15,866 bases of DNA from Acidimicrobiales bacterium (lineage in GTDB: Bacteria; Actinomycetota; Acidimicrobiia; Acidimicrobiales; JABEUL01). This document shows, one piece after another, positions 8,711 to 14,904 of this stretch (position 1 is its first letter; every line of letters starts with the position of its first letter). Made by a program: the position numbers and the translations under genes. The stretch spans positions 1 through 15,866 of the forward strand of contig JABEUL010000143.1 in NCBI GenBank assembly GCA_013044465.1. The letters are read 5' to 3'. The notes under the pieces were generated by a model that was given only the letters and a program-made list of their open reading frames with translations, did no database searches and was not told where the DNA came from.

Positions 8711-9517
8711 ATGGAGATTATGACGTGGATAGTAGATGCTTTTGCCGAGGGGCGCTTCAGTGGAAATCAGGCCGGTGTGTGTATTTTAGACTCCCCCATA
8801 GACGAAATTGCGATGTTGAGCATAGCTAATGAACTGGGGTTTAGTGAGACTGCTTTCGTAGAAGGGAACGATAAGAGAATTTCATTTGATCTGCGTTGGT
8901 TCACACCTAGCGAGGAAGTGGATTTATGCGGGCACGCCACTTTGGGGGCGGCATTCGTAGTTTTCGAGCTAGGGCTAGTTGAAGTGAACCGCATCCATTT
9001 TTCAACAAAAAGCGGGGTCATAAGCGTTGAAAGAGAAAATGATGGCTATTTGAGTCTGACTTTAGGAAAAGAAAATCCCATGTACTCATCCTTTGGAAGA
9101 GAGCAGGTGTCTGAGATGCTAGGTGTCGAAGTCTTAGGTCTATTTGAATCAAAAAGAGATCTTTTTGCAGAAGTTTCTGATTTTTCTAATTTGAAAAATA
9201 TTAACCCTGATTTAGATCGGATTGCGGCGCTTCCATTTAGAGCACTTGTGGTGACATGCGGTCCCCATGAGGGAGTAAGTGACTACTCCCTCCGTGTATT
9301 TGGTCCAAAAGTATCCATCCCTGAGGATTCTGCAACTGGGTCGGTTCAAGCGGTTTTGGGTCCATATTGGAGCGATCGTTTAGGCAAATACCTTCTAGAA
9401 GTAACTCAGCTGTCTTCGCGGGGTGGGAAACTTAGAGTCAAAGTTGGCGGCGACTCAGTTATTGTCCAGGGAAAAGTAGTTCTTTTTATGAAAGGCACAA
9501 TTGAACTGAAGGAGTAG
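8711..9517 (+). CDS. PhzF family isomerase/epimerase-like protein
   Basis: A 268-aa protein of the PhzF/diaminopimelate-epimerase fold. It opens with VDAFAEGRFSGNQAGV, the usual N-terminal signature. NELGFSETAFV carries E46, equivalent to the catalytic glutamate (E45) of PhzF. DLCGHATLG at about 70-78 and PEDSATGS at about 204-211 are the phosphate/carboxylate-binding and second active-site loops. Family members isomerise small carboxylic acids; no phenazine genes are present, so a phenazine role is not supported and the substrate is unknown. ATG 8711 has no ribosome binding site and may be leaderless; ATG 8720 (residue 4) has a GGAG only 3 bases ahead. The gene diverges from the exonuclease operon, and the AKR gene follows after 127 bases. 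Confidence 0.88.
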   Translation: MEIMTWIVDAFAEGRFSGNQAGVCILDSPIDEIAMLSIANELGFSETAFVEGNDKRISFDLRWFTPSEEVDLCGHATLGAAFVVFELGLVEVNRIHFSTKSGVISVERENDGYLSLTLGKENPMYSSFGREQVSEMLGVEVLGLFESKRDLFAEVSDFSNLKNINPDLDRIAALPFRALVVTCGPHEGVSDYSLRVFGPKVSIPEDSATGSVQAVLGPYWSDRLGKYLLEVTQLSSRGGKLRVKVGGDSVIVQGKVVLFMKGTIELKE

Positions 9518-9565
9518 GTCATTCAGTGCTTGCAAGTAAGCTTTGGGATTGTGGGGCGTTTGTTT

Positions 9566-9579
9566 AGTTCAAGTGAACT
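9566..9579. repeat. 14-bp inverted repeat upstream of the AKR gene
   Basis: AGTTCA-AG-TGAACT has perfect 6-bp arms around 2 bases and lies 65 bases before the AKR start. It looks like a site for a dimeric regulator. It is not the actinobacterial LexA box, which has GAAC first and GTTC second. No clear -35/-10 pair was found beside it. Confidence 0.35.
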
Positions 9580-9632
9580 TAAAGAGTTTCGCGCTAGTAA
9601 TTAGAAAAAATCACCAATCTACATCCAAGAAG

Positions 9633-9638
9633 AAAGGA
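9633..9638 (+). promoter_or_regulatory. Ribosome binding site that sets the AKR start
   Basis: AAAGGA lies 6 bases before the ATG at 9645. The frame is open further upstream to a TTG at 9543, but that extension has no ribosome binding site and does not look like AKR sequence. Confidence 0.65.
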
Positions 9639-9644
9639 AAGTTA

Positions 9645-10643
9645 ATGGCTAAAAAAACGAGGCGCTTAGGAAGCTTAGAAGTATCTTCCCTTGGTTTAGG
9701 TTGTATGGGGATGAGTGAGTTTTACGGCTCCACATCTGAATCTGAATCGTTGGCCACAATAAATCGAGCTATAGATTTAGGAGTTACTTTTCTAGACACC
9801 GCCGATGCATACGGTCCATATAAGAATGAGGAACTTGTCGGCAAAGCAATTGCTACAAGGAGGGATGAAGTAGTTGTTGCTTCCAAGTTTGGCCTAGTAA
9901 GGAATGAGGATGGTGAAAGGTTGGGGATTCGAGGAGATGCTCAATATGCAACTAAATGCCTTGACGCATCTCTAAAGAGGTTAAATATTGATGTGATCGA
10001 TCTTTATTATCTTCACCGACCCGATCCTAAGACGCCAATTGAAGAAACTATTGGTGCTATGGCTGGATTCGTTGCAGCTGGGAAGATAAAGCACATCGGT
10101 GTATCTGAGATAAGTGCAGAAAGTCTTAGGCGTGGCCACGCTGTTCACCCAATAACTGCTACCCAAAATGAATGGTCCCTTTGGAGCAGAGACATTGAGA
10201 ACGAGATAGTCGGAACCGCAAGGGAACTAGGTATTGGAATAGTGGCTTACTCTCCTTTGGGAAGAGGATTCTTGACCGGTACTATCAAATCTCCTGACGA
10301 TTTTGCTCCAGATGATTATAGAAAATTTCTTCCTCGATTTTCTGGCGAAAACTTTTCCAAGAATCTTGAACTTGTTATGGCGGTCGAAGAAATGGCTGCA
10401 AGTAAGGGATGCACTCCGAGCCAATTAGCACTTGCTTGGGTTTTATCTAAAGGAGATGATGTTGTCCCGATTCCCGGAACCAAACATGTGGCTTATCTTG
10501 AGGACAATTTAAAAGCTCTAGATGTCAACTTAGACGGAGATTCAATTGCCAAAATAGACGAAGTATTTTTAATAGATGTAGCTTCTGGTCCAAGATATGC
10601 CGACATGTCTCCCATCAGGGCCGAGACACCAAAGCCTAGATAG
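9645..10643 (+). CDS. Aldo/keto reductase
   Basis: A 332-aa NADPH-dependent aldo/keto reductase with a (beta/alpha)8 barrel, reducing aldehydes or ketones in the cytoplasm. The catalytic tetrad is complete: D51 and Y56 in LDTADAYGPY, K81 in VVVASKFG, and H124 in LYYLHRPDP. The N-terminal LGLGCMGMSEFYG and the C-terminal cofactor motif PIPGTKHVAYLEDNLKAL place it with the bacterial AKR group that includes YajO-like and AKR13-type enzymes. The length is normal for the family. It follows the PhzF-like gene on the same strand, with its own upstream palindrome, and converges with the desaturase with 43 bases between them. The substrate is not evident; detoxification of reactive aldehydes is a common role in the group, but that is only inference. 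Confidence 0.92.
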   Translation: MAKKTRRLGSLEVSSLGLGCMGMSEFYGSTSESESLATINRAIDLGVTFLDTADAYGPYKNEELVGKAIATRRDEVVVASKFGLVRNEDGERLGIRGDAQYATKCLDASLKRLNIDVIDLYYLHRPDPKTPIEETIGAMAGFVAAGKIKHIGVSEISAESLRRGHAVHPITATQNEWSLWSRDIENEIVGTARELGIGIVAYSPLGRGFLTGTIKSPDDFAPDDYRKFLPRFSGENFSKNLELVMAVEEMAASKGCTPSQLALAWVLSKGDDVVPIPGTKHVAYLEDNLKALDVNLDGDSIAKIDEVFLIDVASGPRYADMSPIRAETPKPR

Positions 10644-10674
10644 AGTTTTTTAAATTTATAATGAAGTGCTATCA

Positions 10675-10692
10675 GATTAATTGAATTTAATC
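10675..10692. repeat. AT-rich inverted repeat between convergent stop codons
   Basis: GATTAA-TTGAAT-TTAATC forms a perfect 6-bp stem with a 6-base loop and overlaps the desaturase stop codon. It could be a weak bidirectional terminator, since a T-run also lies just after the AKR stop codon, but the stem has almost no G-C pairs. Confidence 0.25.
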
Positions 10693-11637
10693 AGTCCTTG
10701 AACTAAGTGCCTTCCACAATGAAAAGTAGCTAGGCCAGGTTATGGACTCTGTTACCCAACCTGCTGCTTCAAGTTCTTTTTGAAGATTTGGAAGATTGCG
10801 CCAAGGAACACCCATATCGGTGTGGTGGGCTAAATGCCACCCAGCATTAAAAGGAACAATGAAAAACCTTGCGATCAGATGTTGCTTGACGTGGTGAGTA
10901 GTTTCACGCCTGTCAGAGGATTGTTTCATTCCACCGTGTTCTGCGATCGCTCGGAGTCTATTTAATACCCTCCAAGATGTCATCCAAGGAATAAGCCAAA
11001 GACCGAAATAAGCGAGAGGATAACCCGCAAGACTAAAGATGAGAATAAGTGCTAACTGTGTAGCAATGATTGGCAAGACTACTGGTCTAGCTACTTTATT
11101 GAAGATGGCCTTTATGAGAACCCTAAGGTTCTTCCATCCACTAATGCCAAAGCCATCTCTTTCCAACTTTCTCTTGAAGCTGGCTCTAGATATTGGGTAA
11201 TTTCGGTAGAGGGATAGGTCGGGTTCTTGGGGCCCCAGTTCGTCCCGGTGGTGCGAAAAGTGGGTTTTTCGATATAACGAAAATGGAATAAAGGCTGGAT
11301 ATGCCAGGAACCACTTGCCAAAAAAGTCGTTTAGCTTCTTGTTTCTAAACATCAGCCTGTGGGCTGCTTCATGGGCAAGAATTGAAAATCGAGCAAAAGT
11401 TGCGCCCATTAATACAATTGCCATCAGATAAACCGCTAAATTATTAATCCATATGGCAGCACCGATTGTTAATATAGCCTGCACCCAGCAGAGTGCCAAA
11501 CTGCCTATATTAGAAAAGCTGGCAATCTTTCTAAGTTTTGCCCGTAACTCTCGAATCGGCATGCCTGATTTTGTGAGGCGTTCAGTAGGGAGAACGTCGG
11601 CCAGACTCTCCTGTTTTGGCACCATTGTTAGAGTCAC
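10687..11637 (-). CDS. Fatty acid desaturase, membrane di-iron type
   Basis: A 316-aa integral membrane desaturase (PF00487) that introduces a double bond into acyl chains of membrane lipids or acyl-CoA, using a di-iron centre and an external electron donor. All three histidine boxes are present: HEAAH at 89-93, HFSHH at 126-130 and HLAHH at 268-272, with an extra EHGG at 233-236. Hydrophobic stretches at about 50-88, 105-122 and 185-222 fit the usual membrane hairpins. The predicted start is the GTG at 11637, because a consensus promoter puts the first transcribed base exactly there; ATG at 11625 (residue 5) is the alternative, and neither has a ribosome binding site. The PaaX-family gene diverges from it 29 bases away and is the obvious candidate regulator. 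The electron donor partner is not encoded here. Confidence 0.92.
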   Translation of the reverse strand: MTLTMVPKQESLADVLPTERLTKSGMPIRELRAKLRKIASFSNIGSLALCWVQAILTIGAAIWINNLAVYLMAIVLMGATFARFSILAHEAAHRLMFRNKKLNDFFGKWFLAYPAFIPFSLYRKTHFSHHRDELGPQEPDLSLYRNYPISRASFKRKLERDGFGISGWKNLRVLIKAIFNKVARPVVLPIIATQLALILIFSLAGYPLAYFGLWLIPWMTSWRVLNRLRAIAEHGGMKQSSDRRETTHHVKQHLIARFFIVPFNAGWHLAHHTDMGVPWRNLPNLQKELEAAGWVTESITWPSYFSLWKALSSRTD

Positions 11638-11643
11638 CAGTCC

Positions 11644-11673
11644 ATTATATTACATAAATTTATCATATGTCAA
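11644..11673 (-). promoter_or_regulatory. Near-consensus promoter of the desaturase, leaderless layout
   Basis: On the minus strand, TTGACA (11673-11668) and TATAAT (11649-11644) both match the consensus fully, with an 18-base spacer. Six bases separate the -10 box from the GTG at 11637, so the expected first transcribed base is the start codon itself. The -35 box lies within codons 1-3 of the PaaX-family gene. Confidence 0.75.
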
Positions 11674-12434
11674 ATTTACGTAAGTTCAGTGCGAGATCTG
11701 TTATCCTCTCGGTCTTATTAGGGGCCGAGCCTCCTAAACTGCCTGTTCAATTACTGGTTAGGACCACTGAGCTATTTGGAATTTCAGAAGGGACAACGAG
11801 GACTGCTCTTTCTCGAATGACTTCAGCCGGGGAGATATCTTCAGAAGATGGTTGGTACGAACTAAGTGCGGAGCGGCACTTAATTAGGCAGCGACTCCAA
11901 ATAGAAGGACGACATGGTCCCACTAAAGAGTGGCTAAATGATTTTTGGATCCAGGCAGTGGTTACGGCTGATCGGAGAAGTGCTACAGATAGAGCAGAGC
12001 TAAGGGCGAAGATGTCTGGTCTTCACATGGGAGAGCTTAGAGAGGGCGTTTGGATTCGACCGGACAATCTTGAATTTGGCAACCTACTTGAGCATCTTCA
12101 CCTGACTTGGTTTAAAGTTCTCCCATTAGATAGTCCCGTTGATCTTGTCTCTAAGATGTGGAACTTAAAAGGCTGGGATGATAAAGCAGCATCTTTGATC
12201 GTTAGGTTGTTAAATCAACTGCCAAAACTAAATGCTGAAGACAAACTATCCATGAGAAATGGATTTGAGCTAAGTGCTGAAGTGCTGAGACACCTAAAGT
12301 CAGATCCACTTCTGCCCCAAGCTCTTCTGCCCAACTCTTGGAGGGGTGATGTGCTCAGATCTACCTACGATAGTTTTGACCGTGCGTTTCGAGAACTTTT
12401 AGTCCATTGGTTTGGGTTTGCAGGAGGTATTTAG
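11667..12434 (+). CDS. PaaX-family transcriptional regulator
   Basis: A 255-aa regulator of the PaaX family (GntR-related winged helix). Residues about 8-66 form the DNA-binding domain: SARSVILSVLLG, then LFGISEGTTRTALSRMTSAG as the helix-turn-helix, and a wing ending DGWYELS. The central part, with WLNDFWIQAVVTADRRSATDR and LREGVWIRPDNL at about 90-132, matches the PaaX middle domain, followed by a helical C-terminal domain. The best-known member represses phenylacetate degradation genes on binding phenylacetyl-CoA, but no paa genes are present here. The gene diverges from the fatty acid desaturase, and its first codons contain the desaturase -35 box, so control of that gene and of itself, perhaps by an acyl-CoA, is the natural inference. 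ATG 11667 has no ribosome binding site and is probably leaderless. Confidence 0.85.
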   Translation: MSNLRKFSARSVILSVLLGAEPPKLPVQLLVRTTELFGISEGTTRTALSRMTSAGEISSEDGWYELSAERHLIRQRLQIEGRHGPTKEWLNDFWIQAVVTADRRSATDRAELRAKMSGLHMGELREGVWIRPDNLEFGNLLEHLHLTWFKVLPLDSPVDLVSKMWNLKGWDDKAASLIVRLLNQLPKLNAEDKLSMRNGFELSAEVLRHLKSDPLLPQALLPNSWRGDVLRSTYDSFDRAFRELLVHWFGFAGGI

Positions 12435-12909
12435 GTAGTTCTAAATTAGCACCTGTCTCTAAAAAGGTTGCCATTGAGGAACTCCGTAGGTGATTAACTA
12501 GTTGGGTCTCGTACCGAAGCGTACGCTGACGAGGCTTGAACTCCTGGCGTGTTGTCTAATACTTGATTAGTTAGGGAAAGAGTTTTATTCAGCGACTTCT
12601 CAGCTTGTTTGGCTGCAATACTGATACTTATTGAAACTCTGGCAGGTTAGGTGAAACTAACGGCTTTTCCTTTTAAATATATTTGGAATGCAAAATCAAT
12701 AGCGAATTGAGAAGCTCTATTTGATCAAATTATCACCCAATGGCCTCGAAACTCACTCGGACCGAATTGAGTGTGAGACTTGTCTGGTTTTCTCATTCTC
12801 CCAAGTTGGTTACTTCTTAAGTCCTGCGCTGCAAGAACTGTAGGTGGAGTTCTACTTTATAAAAGTACCTGGATATAGGCACCTACGTGTGAAGTGATAA
12901 ACTAAGTCT
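12435..12909. other. 475-base stretch without a recognisable gene
   Basis: No frame in this gap gives a protein I recognise, and no tRNA-like or rRNA-like sequence is seen. It holds several small palindromes: AACTAGTT at 12496-12503, AGCGTACGCT at 12518-12527 (overlapping CGTAC/GTACG at 12510-12525), and CACTC/GAGTG at 12754-12773 with a 10-base loop. The nested repeats ahead of the antitoxin are listed separately. The length is unusual beside gene spacings of 5-166 bases elsewhere in the window, which suggests decayed or rearranged DNA. Confidence 0.6.
12840..12886. repeat. Nested inverted repeats before the toxin-antitoxin pair
   Basis: The outer arms GTAGGTG (12840-12846) and CACCTAC (12880-12886) are perfect 7-bp complements. 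Inside them TACTTT-ATA-AAAGTA (12853-12867) is a perfect 6-bp palindrome, and the two centres are within 3 bases of each other. Ending 23 bases before the antitoxin ATG, this fits an operator for autorepression by the antitoxin or toxin-antitoxin complex, as is usual for Phd/YefM systems. A folded RNA is an alternative. Confidence 0.45.
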
Positions 12910-13143
12910 ATGACTAAGTCTGTTGGGATACACGAAGTAAAAACTCATTTTTCGGAACTCGTGGATGATGTACTTGCAGGAGAAGATTTAATAGTCACAC
13001 GAAGAGGAATACCAGTTGTTCGACTAGTAGCAATTGAGAGTTCTCAAAGAAGAATTTTTGGTTCTGATGCCAAGCTTTTTGAAGTACCGGAAGACTTTGA
13101 CGCTCCCTTAAGTGAAGAAATTCTTGATTCATTTTACCAATGA
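12910..13143 (+). CDS. Antitoxin of the Phd/YefM type
   Basis: A 77-aa antitoxin. The N-terminal half, MTKSVGIHEVKTHFSELVDD followed by VLAGEDLIVTRRGIPVVRLV, is the Phd/YefM DNA-binding fold, in which the protein dimerises and represses its own promoter. The C-terminal part from about residue 50 is acidic (EVPEDFDAPLSEEILDSFY) and should wrap and inhibit the toxin. The stop codon TGA overlaps the toxin ATG in the ATGA arrangement, so translation is coupled, which keeps the pair in ratio. No ribosome binding site is obvious before the ATG at 12910. The nested inverted repeats at 12840-12886 are the likely operator. Confidence 0.9.
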   Translation: MTKSVGIHEVKTHFSELVDDVLAGEDLIVTRRGIPVVRLVAIESSQRRIFGSDAKLFEVPEDFDAPLSEEILDSFYQ

Positions 13144-13538
13144 AGTACTTGTTGGACACTCATGTTTTCTTATGGTTGCAAACCGATCCAACTAAGGTCG
13201 GTCCAATTCTTGATCGTCTCCAAAGAAATGATGCCGAACTTGTAGTGTCTGTGGCCAGTGGATGGGAGATAGCAATCAAGTATTCAATCGGAAGATTGTC
13301 ATTGCCCGAACCGCCAGAAAAGTATGTTCCGTCGCGGATTAAGGCAATTAATGCAGTTGCGCTGCCGGTTGAACTTCGCCACGCGTTGGCAGTAAGTAAA
13401 CTGCCACCAATTCATCGTGACCCTTTCGATCGAGTCTTGCTTTGCCAGGCACATGCAATCAAAGCGATTTTAGTTACGGCTGATGAAGAAATAGATAAGT
13501 ACCCGGTGCGCACTTTTTTAGTACCGACAAGAAAGTAG
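13140..13538 (+). CDS. PIN-domain toxin, VapC-like ribonuclease
   Basis: A 132-aa PIN-domain nuclease that, freed from the antitoxin, would cleave RNA using metal ions and stop growth. The acidic active-site residues are present: D6 in LLDTHVFLWL, E43 in SGWEIAIKYS, D97 in HRDPFDRVL (with D94), and D115 in LVTADEEI. The length is typical. The pairing of a Phd-type antitoxin with this DTHVFLWL subgroup of PIN toxins is well known. It overlaps the antitoxin gene by 4 bases. No inactivating mutation is visible, so the module looks functional. The RNA target is unknown; cleavage of tRNA or rRNA is reported for other VapC proteins. Confidence 0.92.
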   Translation: MKYLLDTHVFLWLQTDPTKVGPILDRLQRNDAELVVSVASGWEIAIKYSIGRLSLPEPPEKYVPSRIKAINAVALPVELRHALAVSKLPPIHRDPFDRVLLCQAHAIKAILVTADEEIDKYPVRTFLVPTRK

Positions 13539-13592
13539 ATTGCGAATAAGTTTTGACCGATTTGGAGGGAACTTTCACGGTAAGCCTGTGAG

Positions 13593-13615
13593 TAATTAAT
13601 TGAGTTCATTAATTA
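13593..13615. repeat. Perfect 8-bp inverted repeat at the toxin/remnant junction
   Basis: TAATTAAT (13593-13600) and ATTAATTA (13608-13615) are perfect complements around the 7-base loop TGAGTTC. The hairpin is 54 bases after the toxin stop codon and at the point where recognisable exporter sequence begins. It may be a weak terminator, although no T-run follows, or a rearrangement scar. Confidence 0.4.
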
Positions 13616-13998
13616 TCCCTGCTACCAACGCTCTAATATCTTGGACTCCCGTTACGGCCTTAGCTCTCCTGTGCAGGCTTTCTATGCACTGTGAGGCATT
13701 TATTCTGAGTAGCATTAGAAAAGAGTATGTCAAGACTCTCGATACCAAAAAGGCGGTAATTGAAGGGCCTGGGCCGAACAGGACGGTTAGTGACATCAGC
13801 AGCATTAATTCTGTTTTTAGCTTTTGCCTCACTGGCATCAGCTCCATTTACAGATCTAAAAGTGCTGGCAACAGGCCTAGGAATCGGGATTTTACTTGAT
13901 GCAACTATAGTTAAGGCCCTACTGTTCCATCCCTCGTAGCTCTTTTCGGAAAGGCCAACTGGTGGCTACCGCCTTTCATGACAAGATCAAGAAATTAA
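13600..13998 (+). pseudogene. Decayed 3' end of an MMPL/RND-family exporter gene
   Basis: Three consecutive pieces in two frames rebuild the C-terminus of an MMPL-type membrane exporter. In the first frame, ISWTPVTALALLCRLSMHCEAF and SSIRKEYVKTLDTKKAVIEG match the family region usually reading FGLSMDYEVFLLSRI-REEY. At about 13768 the frame shifts by one base into RTGRLVTSAALILFLAFAS and LKVLATGLGIGILLDATIVK. At about 13925 it shifts back into LVALFGKANWWLPPF and a TAA at 13996-13998. The first frame alone stops at 13897-13899, and the second reaches TAG at 13937-13939. The otherwise conserved G-L-S-M-D-Y is R-L-S-M-H-C here, consistent with relaxed selection. Only about 130 of roughly 700 codons remain; the 5' part is missing and the toxin gene lies there instead. 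The sequence encodes no functional transporter. Confidence 0.85.
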
Positions 13999-14050
13999 AT
14001 CTATGGTTTTGTATTTGCTTCGATCCGATTGAATTTGCAAAGATGTAGAT

Positions 14051-14890
14051 ATGACTAAAGACATCTCTTCTGATCTTGTAGGCGAAACTTTCGACCCAAT
14101 TCCAACTTCTTGGAATTCTAAGGATACAATGCTCTATGCATTGGGAGTTGGAGCCAATGCCACCGATGATTTGGATTTCGTATACGAAGGACGTGGGCCA
14201 AAAGTACTGCCAACATTTGGCGTTATCCCAGGAATGCTTTCAATGGCTGGAATGTTCGGCAAAATAACTGTTAATCCACTAATGATTCTTCATGGAGAGC
14301 AAGGTATTACTTGCCACAGAGCAATTCCGCCTGATGCAAGTGCTCAAGTTACCGGAAAGGTGGCTGCTATTTGGGACAAGGGAAAAGCTGCTGTATTGGT
14401 GGTCGAGGGAGAAACCAGTGATGCCGATGGACCTCTTTTTACGACTAGGTCCTCAATTTTCGTAAGGGGAGCAGGTGGCTTTGGAGGTGAGAGGGGACCT
14501 AGCGCCAATGAATCAAATATTCCCGATCGAAAACCTGATGAAGTAGTTGTGGAGCAAACTCGACCTGAGCAGGCAGCGCTATATCGGCTTTCAGGTGATC
14601 GAAATCCCCTACATGTTGACCCAGATTTTGCTCAGGCCGCTGGATTTGACAAGCCCTTTATTCATGGTCTTTGTACTTATGGATTTGTTGGAAGAGCGCT
14701 TTTATCAACTTTTTGCGACAGAGATCCCTCAAAGTTCAAGAGTCTTGACGGAAGATTTGCCGAGAGGGTCTACCCAGGTGACACTATCACTACTGAGTTT
14801 TGGGACTTAGGTGAAGGAAAGTTGGTTCTTCAAGCATCTACCCACAGAGGCGTCGTGCTTTCACAGGCAACTGCCGAAGTAAAAAACTGA
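14051..14890 (+). CDS. MaoC-type (R)-specific enoyl-CoA hydratase/dehydratase
   Basis: A 279-aa double hot-dog hydratase of the MaoC/hydratase 2 family, which reversibly hydrates trans-2-enoyl-CoA to (R)-3-hydroxyacyl-CoA. The active hot dog is C-terminal: YRLSGDRNPLHVDPDFA with D183, N185 and H188, followed by FIHGLCTYG at 203-211. The N-terminal half (PTFGVIPGMLS, and LMILHGEQGITCHRAI at about 77-92) is the degenerate substrate-binding hot dog typical of the eukaryote-like two-domain form. The length is normal. It would act in beta-oxidation or in side-chain degradation of steroid-like or branched compounds. ATG 14051 has only a weak upstream purine stretch. It converges with the monooxygenase gene, with 14 bases between stop codons. 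The exporter remnant upstream is unrelated. Confidence 0.92.
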   Translation: MTKDISSDLVGETFDPIPTSWNSKDTMLYALGVGANATDDLDFVYEGRGPKVLPTFGVIPGMLSMAGMFGKITVNPLMILHGEQGITCHRAIPPDASAQVTGKVAAIWDKGKAAVLVVEGETSDADGPLFTTRSSIFVRGAGGFGGERGPSANESNIPDRKPDEVVVEQTRPEQAALYRLSGDRNPLHVDPDFAQAAGFDKPFIHGLCTYGFVGRALLSTFCDRDPSKFKSLDGRFAERVYPGDTITTEFWDLGEGKLVLQASTHRGVVLSQATAEVKN

Positions 14891-14904
14891 TTTTAAGAAA
14901 TGGT

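Noticed and set aside
9566..9579. LexA (SOS) box
   Set aside because: The arm order is GTTC then GAAC, the reverse of the actinobacterial SOS box, and the spacing differs.
9543..9644. N-terminal extension of the aldo/keto reductase to 366 aa
   Set aside because: The extension starts at TTG, contains the 9566-9579 palindrome, does not resemble AKR sequence, and AAAGGA is correctly placed before ATG 9645.
10644..10686. Strong rho-independent terminator between AKR and desaturase
   Set aside because: There is a T-run after the AKR stop codon, but no GC-rich stem precedes it; only an AT-only hairpin is present.
12494..12646. 50-codon minus-strand frame in the gene-free gap
   Set aside because: There is no ATG, GTG or TTG start and no ribosome binding site, and frames this short are expected by chance; kept only as part of the gap observation.
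13596..13847. An 83-aa minus-strand open frame
   Set aside because: It is the antisense of the exporter remnant and matches no family I recognise.
13600..13899. A 99-aa plus-strand open frame as a separate gene
   Set aside because: Its first half is exporter remnant and its second half is the out-of-frame reading of the next remnant segment; the start is TTG without a ribosome binding site.
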